Assembly (NCBI GenBank): GCA_900545725.1 | Contig: URAI01000029.1 | Span: 1 to 24,126, forward strand | DNA length: 24,126 bases | From: an uncultured Eubacterium sp. | GTDB taxonomy: Bacteria > Bacillota > Clostridia > Lachnospirales > Lachnospiraceae | Reading direction: 5' to 3' | In this document: positions 1 to 7,805 of the stretch, in pieces | Numbering within the stretch: position 1 is the stretch's first letter | How the letters are laid out: each line of letters opens with the position of its first letter | Made by a program: the position numbers and the translations under genes | Notes under the pieces: generated by a model | What the model was told of the DNA's origin: nothing | Database searches by the model: none | Seen by the model: the letters and a program-made list of their open reading frames with translations, nothing else

Positions 1-53
1 TAGAACACTAGCCTTCCAAGCTAGATACGTGGGTTCGATTCCCATCACCCGCT
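1..53 (+). tRNA. tRNA-Gly (anticodon UCC), 5' end cut by the window
   Basis: The anticodon arm is complete: stem CTAGC, loop CTTCCAA, stem GCTAG, which gives anticodon UCC for glycine. The T arm follows (GTGGG, loop TTCGATT, CCCAT), then the 3' acceptor strand CACCCGC and a T discriminator. The 5' acceptor strand and most of the D arm lie before position 1. No CCA is encoded; the gene runs straight into a T tract, so CCA would be added after transcription. Confidence 0.93.
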
Positions 54-58
54 TTTTT
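46..58 (+). terminator. T tract directly after the tRNA
   Basis: Six T residues (53-58) follow the GC-rich acceptor strand with no spacer. Such a T run after a stable tRNA fold could end transcription. No separate hairpin is visible, so this is a weak call. Confidence 0.35.
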
Positions 59-202
59 GTGCGTAAAATTTTAATTATCTCTCTATATCGCATTATTTAT
101 TATCAGGCTATGGGATAGAATATTATTGATGGAGAATAAATGTCTGGTGATTATGATAGCATATAGTTATGTTGAAAAAGGGTACTAGAAAAAAACCATG
201 AC

Positions 203-231
203 TTGTAAATTAAAAGAATTAATATTATACT
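203..231 (+). promoter_or_regulatory. Possible sigma-A promoter for the GGDEF gene
   Basis: TTGTAA (203-208) is separated by 17 bases from TATACT (226-231), about 50 bases before the GGDEF start. The spacing is ideal and the hexamers are close to consensus. In AT-rich DNA such matches also arise by chance. The rest of 59-284 shows no RNA gene or riboswitch that I recognise. Confidence 0.4.
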
Positions 232-284
232 GTAGATATCTGTGTAAAAGAATTTAATATACAGGTATTGGAGGTATATCAGGT

Positions 285-2060
285 ATGGTAAAAGACAGTA
301 AGTTTACCAAGTGCAAGGCAGTTATTGATGAGGACCTTACAATAAGGAATGGGGACAGTAATTTCTTCGCATTTATTGGGGAAAATGCGATTTATTCATT
401 GGCAAGGTCTGTTCATCCTGATGACATTCAAAGAATTGAGGATGCAGTATCTGAGCTTGCAAAGGAACAGGTTAATGTCATTGCATTAAGAATGGTTGGA
501 TGTGATGGACAATACAGATGGATGCTTGTTACCTTAAAGAAGGACAAGGAACATCTGATTAGTATGGAGTGTCAGGATGTATCAGAATATGAGAGCATGA
601 TTGACAGTCTTAAGGGAAATAACGATACTATTACTGAATATTTCAGTCTTATGGAGTATTTGATGATATCATATGATATTGATACGGATGAGCTGAAGAT
701 ATTCATGCTGGGAAGTCACGAGCAGATTAACTTTTATAATGGAACATTAAGCGAGTGGTGTGAAAATAAGATTAATAATGGTGATGTTGATGAAAAAAGT
801 ATGGAAGCATTTAACCTTTTGTGTGATGATTTCAGAAATGGAACGATGTCATTTAAACGGGAATTAAAGATGAACTTCTTTGATAACAGGGAAAAGAAGA
901 AGTGGTGTCTTATAAAAGGAAAAACAGCTAATAACATGTCAAGGAAGCATCAGGTTATTGCTACCATGTCAGTCATTAACCCTGTTAATGGTAATGGAAG
1001 TAAGGGGATTCCATATATTCAGGAGATAAAGGATGCAGGTACAGACCTTCTTAATAAGAGGGCAATTACTAACTATGCAAGAAAGCTTATTGAGTCAGAA
1101 CCTGATTATCCGGTTACAATTGCCATAATAGATATAGATGATTTTAAGCTCGTTAATGACGGATATGGACATATGGTTGGTGATGAGGTTATTAATAACG
1201 TTGCAGATATTATTAAAAATGCCGTTGAGGGTAAGGGAATATCAGGAAGAATAGGCGGCGATGAGATGTTTATTGTTATGGAGAATCTCTGCACTAAGGA
1301 AGAGATAAGAAGTGTACTCCGGACAATAAGAAATAATGTTGAGTGGATGTATGCTAATGATGACAGCAAGCCGGCAGTGACATGCTCTATAGGTTCTGCT
1401 ACATATCCATTGGATGCTAAAGATTACCAGTCGCTTTTTAAACTGGCAGATAAGATGTTATATCTTGCCAAGGAAAAGGGAAGAAACAGATATATAATAT
1501 ATCAGGAGAACTTTCACAGGGATTATGTGAATGGTAAAGGAAAAGCCAGGGATACAGAGGAATTCTTTTATAAATACAGAAAAAACGTAGTTATTAATGA
1601 TATTGTCAATGATTATTGTATACAGCATATAGTAAGCAGTCAGAGGGTGGCTGAAAAGATAGCACTTACATTCGGGCTGGGAAGTATATGCATATATGAT
1701 ATCAATGGAGGACATTATAATAAGTATGTACTCTATGGAAAAGATAATAAATCAATATATGATGGTGAATATATGTATCATGATAATTATTTTGCCTGTT
1801 TCAGGGAAGATAATCTGATGATAATTGACAACGTTAATTTTTATGAAAGAAAAGCCCCTATGTTATATAGAGCGCTTATTGATATGGATATCAACCAGTC
1901 GATACATGTGGATGTCAAACAGGATGTATGCCGTCACAGAATAGTTACATTTAATAGAAAATTAAACAGACGTCAGTGGGGTGAGAGTGATATAATATAT
2001 TTATCCATGTTAGGAAATATATTAGGGAAACGATATAGTTATGACGAAGAGAACAGCTAA
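285..2060 (+). CDS. GGDEF-domain protein (probable diguanylate cyclase) with PAS-like and GAF-like regions
   Basis: Soluble 591-residue signalling protein with no membrane segment. Residues 25-105 resemble a PAS_3 sensor fold and 115-235 may be a second, diverged one. The GGDEF domain spans about 250-407: DIDDFK at 283-288 with metal ligand D283, N291, the GHMVGD motif ending at D300, and signature GGDEM at 324-328. The fifth signature position is M instead of F. The RxxD inhibitory site expected just before the signature is absent (EGKG instead), so product inhibition is unlikely. Residues 430-585 look like a degenerate GAF domain. The likely activity is making cyclic di-GMP from GTP. GGAGG at 270-274 supports the ATG at 285. 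The 3' end overlaps nth by 20 bases, so the two are probably co-transcribed and translationally coupled. Confidence 0.9.
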   Translation: MVKDSKFTKCKAVIDEDLTIRNGDSNFFAFIGENAIYSLARSVHPDDIQRIEDAVSELAKEQVNVIALRMVGCDGQYRWMLVTLKKDKEHLISMECQDVSEYESMIDSLKGNNDTITEYFSLMEYLMISYDIDTDELKIFMLGSHEQINFYNGTLSEWCENKINNGDVDEKSMEAFNLLCDDFRNGTMSFKRELKMNFFDNREKKKWCLIKGKTANNMSRKHQVIATMSVINPVNGNGSKGIPYIQEIKDAGTDLLNKRAITNYARKLIESEPDYPVTIAIIDIDDFKLVNDGYGHMVGDEVINNVADIIKNAVEGKGISGRIGGDEMFIVMENLCTKEEIRSVLRTIRNNVEWMYANDDSKPAVTCSIGSATYPLDAKDYQSLFKLADKMLYLAKEKGRNRYIIYQENFHRDYVNGKGKARDTEEFFYKYRKNVVINDIVNDYCIQHIVSSQRVAEKIALTFGLGSICIYDINGGHYNKYVLYGKDNKSIYDGEYMYHDNYFACFREDNLMIIDNVNFYERKAPMLYRALIDMDINQSIHVDVKQDVCRHRIVTFNRKLNRRQWGESDIIYLSMLGNILGKRYSYDEENS

Positions 2061-2673
2061 GATAATTGAATTACTTGATGAAGTATATACAACAGAATAC
2101 AGGTGCAGCCTCAATTATACAAGCCCATGGGAGCTTCTTGCTGCCACGATGCTTTCGGCACAGTGTACTGATGAGAGAGTTAATATAGTAACTAAGGATT
2201 TATTTGCAAAATATCCTGACGTAGTAAGTTTTGCCAGGGCAGATATATGCGAGATGGAGCGTGATATACATTCTGTAGGATTTTATCGCAGTAAGGCTAA
2301 GAATATTATTAATACAGCAAGAATTATACATGAGAAATATAATGATGAGGTGCCATCTAAGCTTGAAGAGCTTACAGCACTTCCGGGAGTAGGAAGAAAG
2401 ACTGCGAATGTCATAAGAGGCAATATTTTCCACGATCCAAGTATAGTAGTGGATACACATGTTAAAAGAATATCAAAAAGGTTAGGCTTTACTAAGGAGA
2501 CAGACCCTGATAAGGTGGAATTTGACCTGATGAGAGTGCTTCCGAAGGATCATTGGATTGTATACAATATTCAGATAATAACTTTTGGAAGACAGATATG
2601 CACAGCAAGAGCGCCGAAGTGCAGTGAATGTTTTTTAAAGGATATATGTAAATCAAAGGACAAGACGGTATAG
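2041..2673 (+). CDS. nth: Endonuclease III, bifunctional DNA N-glycosylase/AP lyase
   Basis: Base-excision repair enzyme that removes oxidised pyrimidines and nicks the abasic site by beta-elimination. The 210 residues carry the whole family signature with the same numbering as the E. coli enzyme: helix-hairpin-helix LPGVGRKTA (114-122) with catalytic K120, D138 in VVDTHVKRIS, and the 4Fe-4S ligands C187, C194, C197 and C203. The start lies inside the end of the GGDEF gene, with a weak AGGG ribosome site about 12 bases upstream. An exonuclease gene follows after 4 bases, giving a small DNA-maintenance unit. Confidence 0.97.
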   Translation: MTKRTAKIIELLDEVYTTEYRCSLNYTSPWELLAATMLSAQCTDERVNIVTKDLFAKYPDVVSFARADICEMERDIHSVGFYRSKAKNIINTARIIHEKYNDEVPSKLEELTALPGVGRKTANVIRGNIFHDPSIVVDTHVKRISKRLGFTKETDPDKVEFDLMRVLPKDHWIVYNIQIITFGRQICTARAPKCSECFLKDICKSKDKTV

Positions 2674-2677
2674 AATT

Positions 2678-3394
2678 ATGATTAGAGATTATGTGGCATT
2701 AGACCTTGAAACTACAGGTCTTAACCCTTCAAAGGACAGAATTATAGAGATAGGAATGGCTAAGATTAATGACGGGCAGGTTACAGCTAAGTATCAGACA
2801 CTTGTTAATCCTGTGTGTACTATCAGTGAGAGAGTGAGAGAACTTACAGGCATTGACAATTCAATGGTTGCAGACTCACCGGTGATTAATGATATTATCG
2901 GTGATATTCTTGATTTTATAGGTGATTTACCGATATTAGGTCATAATATAATATTTGATTACAGCTTCCTTAAAAAAGCGGCACTCAATAATAATATGAC
3001 ATTTGAAAAAGATGGAATTGATACTTTAAAGCTTGCAAGGAGGCTTCTTCCAGAAGTGCCGCATAAGCGCCTTGAGGATTTGTGTGAATATTTTCATATT
3101 AATCCCGGTAATTCACACCGGGCATTTGACGATGCTATAAGTGCAAGCTGTCTTTTCAATGAATTATACAAGCTGAAGCCACAGGATGAGGGCTTTGTAA
3201 ATACACAAAAGCTCATATATTCAATTAAGAAGGACACTCCGATAACAGCGGCACAGAAAAGCTATCTTACAAGCCTTGTAAAATATCATAAGATTAAGCT
3301 TGATGAACCGGTGGAGGGAATGACAAAGAGCAGTGCGTCAAGGATTATTGACGGAATTATATCTGAGTATGGGAAGCTTCCGTATAAAAGATAA
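2678..3394 (+). CDS. DnaQ-like 3'-5' exonuclease (DEDDh family)
   Basis: The exonuclease core occupies about residues 4-170. Exo I contains D9 and E11 (LDLETTGL), Exo II contains D94 (GHNIIFDYSFL), and Exo III is HRAFDD with H147 and D152, so all four acidic residues and the catalytic histidine are present. This matches the stand-alone PolC/DnaQ epsilon-type exonucleases of Firmicutes. The tail (about 186-238, beginning near TPITAAQKSYL) is a small helical region resembling DUF3072-type tails. It is too short for DinG or PolC and has no helicase part. It begins 4 bases after nth. The exact substrate cannot be told; proofreading-like or repair trimming of DNA is likely. Confidence 0.88.
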   Translation: MIRDYVALDLETTGLNPSKDRIIEIGMAKINDGQVTAKYQTLVNPVCTISERVRELTGIDNSMVADSPVINDIIGDILDFIGDLPILGHNIIFDYSFLKKAALNNNMTFEKDGIDTLKLARRLLPEVPHKRLEDLCEYFHINPGNSHRAFDDAISASCLFNELYKLKPQDEGFVNTQKLIYSIKKDTPITAAQKSYLTSLVKYHKIKLDEPVEGMTKSSASRIIDGIISEYGKLPYKR

Positions 3395-3433
3395 TGCGTT
3401 TAAAAGATTTATAGATAAAAGGGACAGTAAAAA

Positions 3434-3563
3434 GGCTGTCATACAATAAAACTGATAAAGAGTTTCATATTCCGGTTAAACCATTGCAGTCTAAGAAACA
3501 GGTGATTATTATTCTGCTTATCTGCCTGAAATGGAAAATATCAGTTTTATTAGTATGACAGTC
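3434..3563. repeat. Inverted-repeat element of about 130 bases (MITE-like or large hairpin)
   Basis: The left arm 3434-3457 and right arm 3539-3563 are reverse complements except for one substitution and one single-base indel. They enclose an 81-base spacer. The element sits between the convergent ends of the exonuclease gene and the minus-strand gene. There is no T tract straight after the right arm as a simple terminator would have. Terminal repeats with a non-coding interior fit a miniature transposable element, but I see no clear target-site duplication. Confidence 0.6.
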
Positions 3564-3587
3564 TTATATTTTAGTGTAAAAATAATA

Positions 3588-3628
3588 CCTGTGCGGATTC
3601 CTTTGGCATTAGAAAATACCTGCGGAAT
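3588..3628 (+). repeat. Dispersed intergenic repeat fragment (copy C)
   Basis: Bases 3597-3628 match 7258-7289 upstream of the CheX gene at 27 of 32 positions without gaps. Bases 3588-3599 match 15668-15679 after the YhaM-like gene at 11 of 12. Sharing between non-coding gaps many kilobases apart suggests a dispersed family. Here it lies just past the stop codon of the minus-strand gene at 3634. Confidence 0.55.
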
Positions 3629-3633
3629 TAAGA

Positions 3634-4224
3634 TTAATATAGCAATTTAAGATAATCCTTAATTCTTGCACCGGAAGGTGACTGTATGGCATTGGCATAC
3701 ATTAACAGCTTATCAAGTCCATCACGGTTATTTACCGACTGGTAATAATCTGCGAGTGCCACATATGTGGCTTTGATATCAGAACCGTTTAAGATGGCAT
3801 ATTCAAGTATCTCACAGCCCTCTTTTGCATGACCTGCTTTAATAAGTCCGGTGCCTGCTGTATTAAGGGCTCTTACAAGTGTTGTGAAGTTATCATCATA
3901 TTCTGTAAGCACAGGAAGATTGGCAACTCCGTATTCAAGCTTGATATCTGTATTGCTCATACCTGACAGATTGACAATCTTACGGTTACGCATTGAATTA
4001 ATAACATCATATGCACGTAAAATATTAGAATCCTCCGTATTAATTAATGGAAGTGAGTCAGGAATAGTGATATAATTAAGATTAGATATATCTTTTTTTC
4101 GTGTGGAATTAGCTTTGGTTTCTCTGTCAAGAAAGTCAGATATACTGTTTTTGTCACTTTTTTTGTGAAGTTTAAGTTGAATAACAACAATTAATATTAT
4201 AAAATAAGGCAATAATAGTTTCAT
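3634..4224 (-). CDS. Membrane-anchored helical (TPR-like) hypothetical protein
   Basis: 196 residues. The N-terminus (about 3-17, LLPYFIILIVVIQLK) is a single hydrophobic segment followed by a KLHKKSDK basic patch, which predicts a membrane anchor with a cytosolic body if the positive-inside rule applies. Residues 105-190 form amphipathic helices with TPR-like spacing (LVRALNTAGTGLIKAGHAKE, then a second helical pair around TYVALADYYQ). No catalytic motif is seen and I do not recognise the family. It is transcribed divergently from the miniprotein gene at 4281, leaving a 56-base shared control region. An AAGGA ribosome site precedes the ATG. Confidence 0.75.
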   Translation of the reverse strand: MKLLLPYFIILIVVIQLKLHKKSDKNSISDFLDRETKANSTRKKDISNLNYITIPDSLPLINTEDSNILRAYDVINSMRNRKIVNLSGMSNTDIKLEYGVANLPVLTEYDDNFTTLVRALNTAGTGLIKAGHAKEGCEILEYAILNGSDIKATYVALADYYQSVNNRDGLDKLLMYANAIQSPSGARIKDYLKLLY

Positions 4225-4280
4225 AAAATGGATTCCTTAACATATTAAATTATAAGGATACATATCGGAAAGGAAAAGCA

Positions 4281-4388
4281 ATGATTAATATGAATAATAA
4301 AAAAACAAAGAAAATAGTATCTTCAATTATAATTATCCTGCTTATACTGGCAATGGTAGTTCCAATGGTAGTATCCGTATTTCTTTAA
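4281..4388 (+). CDS. 35-residue single-span membrane miniprotein (DUF4044/Prli42-like)
   Basis: The reading frame starts MINMNNKKTKKIV, continues into about 20 hydrophobic residues, and ends VVSVFL before TAA. A basic N-terminus, one membrane span and a short end rich in V, S, F and L match the layout of Prli42, the tiny stressosome-associated membrane protein of Listeria, and DUF4044 miniproteins of Firmicutes. The similarity is judged by eye from layout and composition. AAAGGA at 4270-4275 is well placed. The next gene starts 45 bases downstream, so the two may share a transcript. Confidence 0.65.
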   Translation: MINMNNKKTKKIVSSIIIILLILAMVVPMVVSVFL

Positions 4389-4433
4389 TAATATACTAAT
4401 TATTCGTAATAAGCAAGTAAGATGGAGGAAGTT

Positions 4434-5393
4434 ATGAATCCGGGTAAGGTGTCTAATTCAATACTTGACAGGTCAGTATTAAGGCTGATTAAGAGCCGTA
4501 ACAGCCGTGTTGCTAAGCCATTTATAGGTGCGGACTGCGGTTCAATAGATATTAATGAACAGGATAAGAGGATTCTTTGCAGTGAAAGCTGTGGAATATG
4601 GCCTGTATACAGGGCAGCTAATAATATATATTCATGCGGTGGGATACCACTGGCGGCGCATATAAGTGTCATTATGCCGAGGAATTTTAATGAATATTAT
4701 CTTAAGGAACAGATACGCACCATTAACTCGCAGTGCGGGATTTTTGGCATGCAGATATCAGGTGGCCATACGCAGATAAATGATATGGTAAAGGCACCGG
4801 TTGTTACAGTGACAGGAATCGGCGTTACAGACAGTGATGAGATTATTTCCTCTAAGAATATAAGGCCGGGACAGCATATTGTAATGACCAAATGGATTGG
4901 TATTGGAGGTATCCGCAAGCTGATAGATATAAAGAGAGACGAGATGCGTGAAAAATATACAGATTATGTTATAGATAAGGCATATGGCAGTGAAGAAGAT
5001 ATGTCAGTTAAATGTGAAGCACAGCTTGCATTAAAGGCAGGCATCAGGGCAATGCATGATGTAGCAGAGGGAGGTATATTTGCAGCATTATGGGATATGG
5101 CGCAGGCAGGTAATGTAGGACTTGACATAGATTTCAGAAGTATACCTGTTAAGCAGGAGATAATAGAATTATGTGAGATGTATGATATTAATCCATATAA
5201 GTTAGAGTCAGACGGAGCGCTTCTTATTGCAGCAGATGATGCGGATACACTTATAAATCTTCTTGAAAAAGAAGGAATTAAGGCCGCAGTTATAGGAAGA
5301 GCGACAGATAATAATGATAAGGTGATTAATAATCTTGATGAGGTAAGATATTTAGATACACCTCAAAGAGATGAGATATATAGATTTTTATAA
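4434..5393 (+). CDS. AIR synthase-related protein (HypE/PurM/ThiL superfamily)
   Basis: 319 residues with the two-domain AIR synthase fold: an N-terminal ATP-binding half (about 25-145, with GADCGSID near 32-39) and a C-terminal half containing MHDVAEGGIFAALW, the classic glycine-rich motif of PurM and HypE. It aligns best in layout with HypE. It lacks HypE's C-terminal cysteine, which receives the carbamoyl group; it ends DEIYRFL. No other hyp or hydrogenase genes are nearby, so the substrate is unknown. The start is set at 4434 because GGAGG (4424-4428) lies 5 bases before it; the upstream in-frame ATG at 4422 overlaps that ribosome site. An Lrp-type regulator and an aminotransferase follow, so a role linked to amino-acid metabolism is possible. 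Confidence 0.82.
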   Translation: MNPGKVSNSILDRSVLRLIKSRNSRVAKPFIGADCGSIDINEQDKRILCSESCGIWPVYRAANNIYSCGGIPLAAHISVIMPRNFNEYYLKEQIRTINSQCGIFGMQISGGHTQINDMVKAPVVTVTGIGVTDSDEIISSKNIRPGQHIVMTKWIGIGGIRKLIDIKRDEMREKYTDYVIDKAYGSEEDMSVKCEAQLALKAGIRAMHDVAEGGIFAALWDMAQAGNVGLDIDFRSIPVKQEIIELCEMYDINPYKLESDGALLIAADDADTLINLLEKEGIKAAVIGRATDNNDKVINNLDEVRYLDTPQRDEIYRFL

Positions 5394-5415
5394 GATTTAT
5401 AAAGGAGAAGATGTG

Positions 5416-5898
5416 ATGAGAGAAAGAATCCTTGATATATTAGAAAATAACGGACGTATTGACCTGCATGAGCTGTCAATACGCTTAGGAATTGATGAAG
5501 CAGTAATAGCCAATGAGATAGCTGATATGGAAAAAGAACATGTTATCTGTGGTTATAATACACTTATTAACTGGGATAAGACAAGTGAAGAGAAGGTAAC
5601 AGCATTAATAGAGGTTAAGGTTACACCACAAAGAGGCCTTGGTTTTGACAGCATTGCGGAAAGAATCTACAAATATGATGAGATAACATCAGTATATCTT
5701 ATGTCAGGAGGCTTTGACTTTACTGTAATTATTGAAGGTAAGACTATGAAGTCAGTTGCACAGTTTGTAGCTAATAAACTCTCACCGCTTGATGCAGTGC
5801 TTAGTACATCAACACATTTTGTACTTAAAAAATATAAGGATTACGGCATTGTCCTTGATGCAGAACAGAAAGATGAAAGGATGCTGGTTACACCATGA
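5416..5898 (+). CDS. Lrp/AsnC-family transcriptional regulator
   Basis: 160 residues. Residues 1-50 form the winged helix-turn-helix (ERILDILENNGRIDLHELS, then AVIANEIADMEKEHVICGYN). The AsnC/RAM ligand-binding domain follows (about 57-140), with alternating beta strands such as VTALIEVKVTP and a glycine-rich turn MSGGFDFTVII typical of the effector pocket. AAAGGAG (5401-5407) fixes the start at 5416; an in-frame ATG at 5371 would lie inside the previous gene. The stop overlaps the aminotransferase start as ATGA, so the two are coupled. Lrp-type proteins often control adjacent amino-acid genes, so it probably regulates this operon. Confidence 0.92.
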   Translation: MRERILDILENNGRIDLHELSIRLGIDEAVIANEIADMEKEHVICGYNTLINWDKTSEEKVTALIEVKVTPQRGLGFDSIAERIYKYDEITSVYLMSGGFDFTVIIEGKTMKSVAQFVANKLSPLDAVLSTSTHFVLKKYKDYGIVLDAEQKDERMLVTP

Positions 5899-7055
5899 GA
5901 AATCCACTGTCAGATAAAATCTTAGGAATAGAGCCATCGGGAATAAGGAAGTTCTTTGATATAGTAAGTGAAATGCCGGATGCTATATCATTAGGTGTTG
6001 GCGAACCGGATTTTGATACTCCATGGAATGTAAGAGAAGAGGGAATATATGCACTTGAAAAGGGCAGGACATTTTATACTTCTAATGCCGGACTTAAGGA
6101 ATTAAGATATGAGATATCTGCTTATCTGCATAGAAAATATAAGCTTGATTATGATCCTATGCATGAGATATTTGTAACTGTAGGTGGAAGTGAAGCTATT
6201 GATGTTGCTTTGAGATGTATGATTAATCCGGGTGATGAGGTTATAATACCACAGCCTAGTTATGTATCATATCTTCCATGTGCTGTAATGGCAGATGCAG
6301 TTCCTGTTACATTAGAACTTAAGGAAGAGGATGAGTTTAAGCTTACCAAGGAGGCACTTTTAAGTGCAATTACAGATAAGACTAAGGTGCTTGTACTGCC
6401 ATTTCCTAATAATCCTACAGGGGCTATTATGACAAGAGAAGAGCTTGCAAAGATTGTGCCTGTGATTATTGAAAAGGATATATTTGTAATATCTGATGAG
6501 ATATATGCCGAGCTTACATATGGAAAGAGACACTGCTCAATAGCAGAATTTCCTGGAATGAAAGAGAGAACTATTGTAATAAATGGTTTTTCAAAGACAT
6601 TTGCAATGACGGGCTGGAGGCTTGGATATGCATGTGGACCAGCCAATATCATTAAAGAGATGATTAAGCTGCACCAGTTTGCGATAATGTGTGCTCCTAC
6701 AAACAGCCAGTTTGCAGCGGTAGAGGCGTTAAAAAACTGTGATATGGAGGTCGCAAGAATGGTAGATTCCTATGACCAGAGAAGACGTTTTCTGCTAAGT
6801 GAATTAAGTGATATGGGAATGGAGTGCTTTGAACCGTTTGGGGCATTTTATATATTCCCATCAATTAAAAAATTTGGAATGACATCAGAAGAATTTGCAA
6901 ATAAGCTTTTACAGGAAGAGAAATTAGCTGTTGTTCCGGGTACTGCATTTGGTGCGCCGGGAGAAGGCTTTGTGAGAATCTCATATGCATATTCAATTGA
7001 CAGCCTGAAAGAAGGATTAAAAAGAATAAGACATTTTATAAGTAAGAGAATGTAA
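5895..7055 (+). CDS. Pyridoxal-phosphate aminotransferase, class I/II
   Basis: 386 residues, full length for fold-type I aminotransferases. Visible motifs are PNNPTG (171-176, with N173), D201 and Y204 in SDEIYAELTY, cofactor lysine K234 in GFSKTFAMTGWRLGY, and R361 in VRISYAYS, which binds the substrate carboxylate. It transfers an amino group between an amino acid and a 2-oxo acid. The sequence is of the aspartate/aromatic/alanine (PatA, AlaT-like) subgroup common in Firmicutes, but the amino acid used cannot be told. The ATG overlaps the regulator's stop (ATGA), marking one operon. Confidence 0.93.
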   Translation: MRNPLSDKILGIEPSGIRKFFDIVSEMPDAISLGVGEPDFDTPWNVREEGIYALEKGRTFYTSNAGLKELRYEISAYLHRKYKLDYDPMHEIFVTVGGSEAIDVALRCMINPGDEVIIPQPSYVSYLPCAVMADAVPVTLELKEEDEFKLTKEALLSAITDKTKVLVLPFPNNPTGAIMTREELAKIVPVIIEKDIFVISDEIYAELTYGKRHCSIAEFPGMKERTIVINGFSKTFAMTGWRLGYACGPANIIKEMIKLHQFAIMCAPTNSQFAAVEALKNCDMEVARMVDSYDQRRRFLLSELSDMGMECFEPFGAFYIFPSIKKFGMTSEEFANKLLQEEKLAVVPGTAFGAPGEGFVRISYAYSIDSLKEGLKRIRHFISKRM

Positions 7056-7134
7056 TTGTTAAATATGGGGAAATGTTATAACAGGTTATGTACCAATAAT
7101 CCTATGTGTCTGATTAGTAACTTTATATCAGGAG

Positions 7135-7289
7135 GATAGTGCGAAAAATCACACTGATATGCTGATTTTCAAAAGTTCATAAATGAACTGGCTGTTTGTG
7201 CCGCAGGTGTCACAAAGCAGCCTTTATCGCAGAGCCAAATCTGATATTTGGTCCGTTATTCCTCTAGAATTAGAAAATGCCTGCTGAAT
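7135..7289 (+). repeat. Structured intergenic repeat upstream of CheX (copy A), three hairpins
   Basis: The gap 7056-7299 is not plain spacer. It begins with an 18-base segment (7135-7152) that matches 15651-15668 at 15 positions. Three hairpins follow in series: AGTTCAT/ATGAACT (7174-7189), an 11-pair stem with one bulge (7190-7200 with 7211-7222), and CCAAAT/ATTTGG (7235-7251). It ends with a 32-base segment (7258-7289) shared with 3597-3628. The 3' end touches the CheX ribosome site, so folding could affect translation. It could be a dispersed repeat, a structured leader, or both. Confidence 0.55.
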
Positions 7290-7299
7290 GGAGATTGTT

Positions 7300-7767
7300 A
7301 TGGGAGAGATAAATAAAGATTATATTAATCCGTTTCTTATGGCAGCAACTGGGATTATGAAGGATGCCTGTCAGGTGGATTTGAATATTGGAAAACCTTA
7401 TGTTAAGACAAATGAATTTGGTGAAGAATCAGCTATTATTATGATTGGACTTACAGGACAGTTAAAGGGTCAGGTGCTTCTTGCATTTACAATGCAAAGT
7501 GCCCTTGATGCCGCATCAAAGATGATGATGGGCATGCCTGTTACAGCCCTTGATGATATGGCAAAGAGTGCAATAAGTGAACTTGGAAATATGATTATGG
7601 GAAATGCGGCAACAATGCTGTCACAAAAAGGTGTAATAGTTGATATAACACCACCGTCACTTGCAATTGGTACAGTTAATATTGTAACTACTTATGCACA
7701 GAATATATGTGTACCTCTTGAGGGTGGTGGAATAAAGATGGAAATAAATGTTGCAATTAAACAATAA
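7300..7767 (+). CDS. CheX-like chemotaxis phosphatase domain protein
   Basis: 155 residues matching the single-domain CheX/CheC/FliY fold. The signature phosphatase helix SELGNMIMGNA is present, with E94 and N97 in the ExxN arrangement that CheX uses to attack CheY phosphate. The likely role is dephosphorylating a CheY-like receiver, or a related signalling function in the cytoplasm. No chemotaxis or flagellar genes are nearby, so its partner is elsewhere. The start is put at 7300: GGAG at 7290-7293 lies 6 bases upstream, while the in-frame ATG at 7288 overlaps this ribosome site. Confidence 0.88.
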   Translation: MGEINKDYINPFLMAATGIMKDACQVDLNIGKPYVKTNEFGEESAIIMIGLTGQLKGQVLLAFTMQSALDAASKMMMGMPVTALDDMAKSAISELGNMIMGNAATMLSQKGVIVDITPPSLAIGTVNIVTTYAQNICVPLEGGGIKMEINVAIKQ

Positions 7768-7805
7768 TCAGTTGTATTGTAACCGGATAAGAAATAAGGA
7801 GTATT

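Noticed and set aside
59..284. Cyclic di-GMP riboswitch before the GGDEF gene
   Set aside because: I looked for the conserved riboswitch core and paired stems and found neither; the leader after the predicted promoter is only about 45 bases.
4434..5393. Naming the gene hypE
   Set aside because: It lacks the C-terminal acceptor cysteine and there are no hydrogenase maturation genes around.
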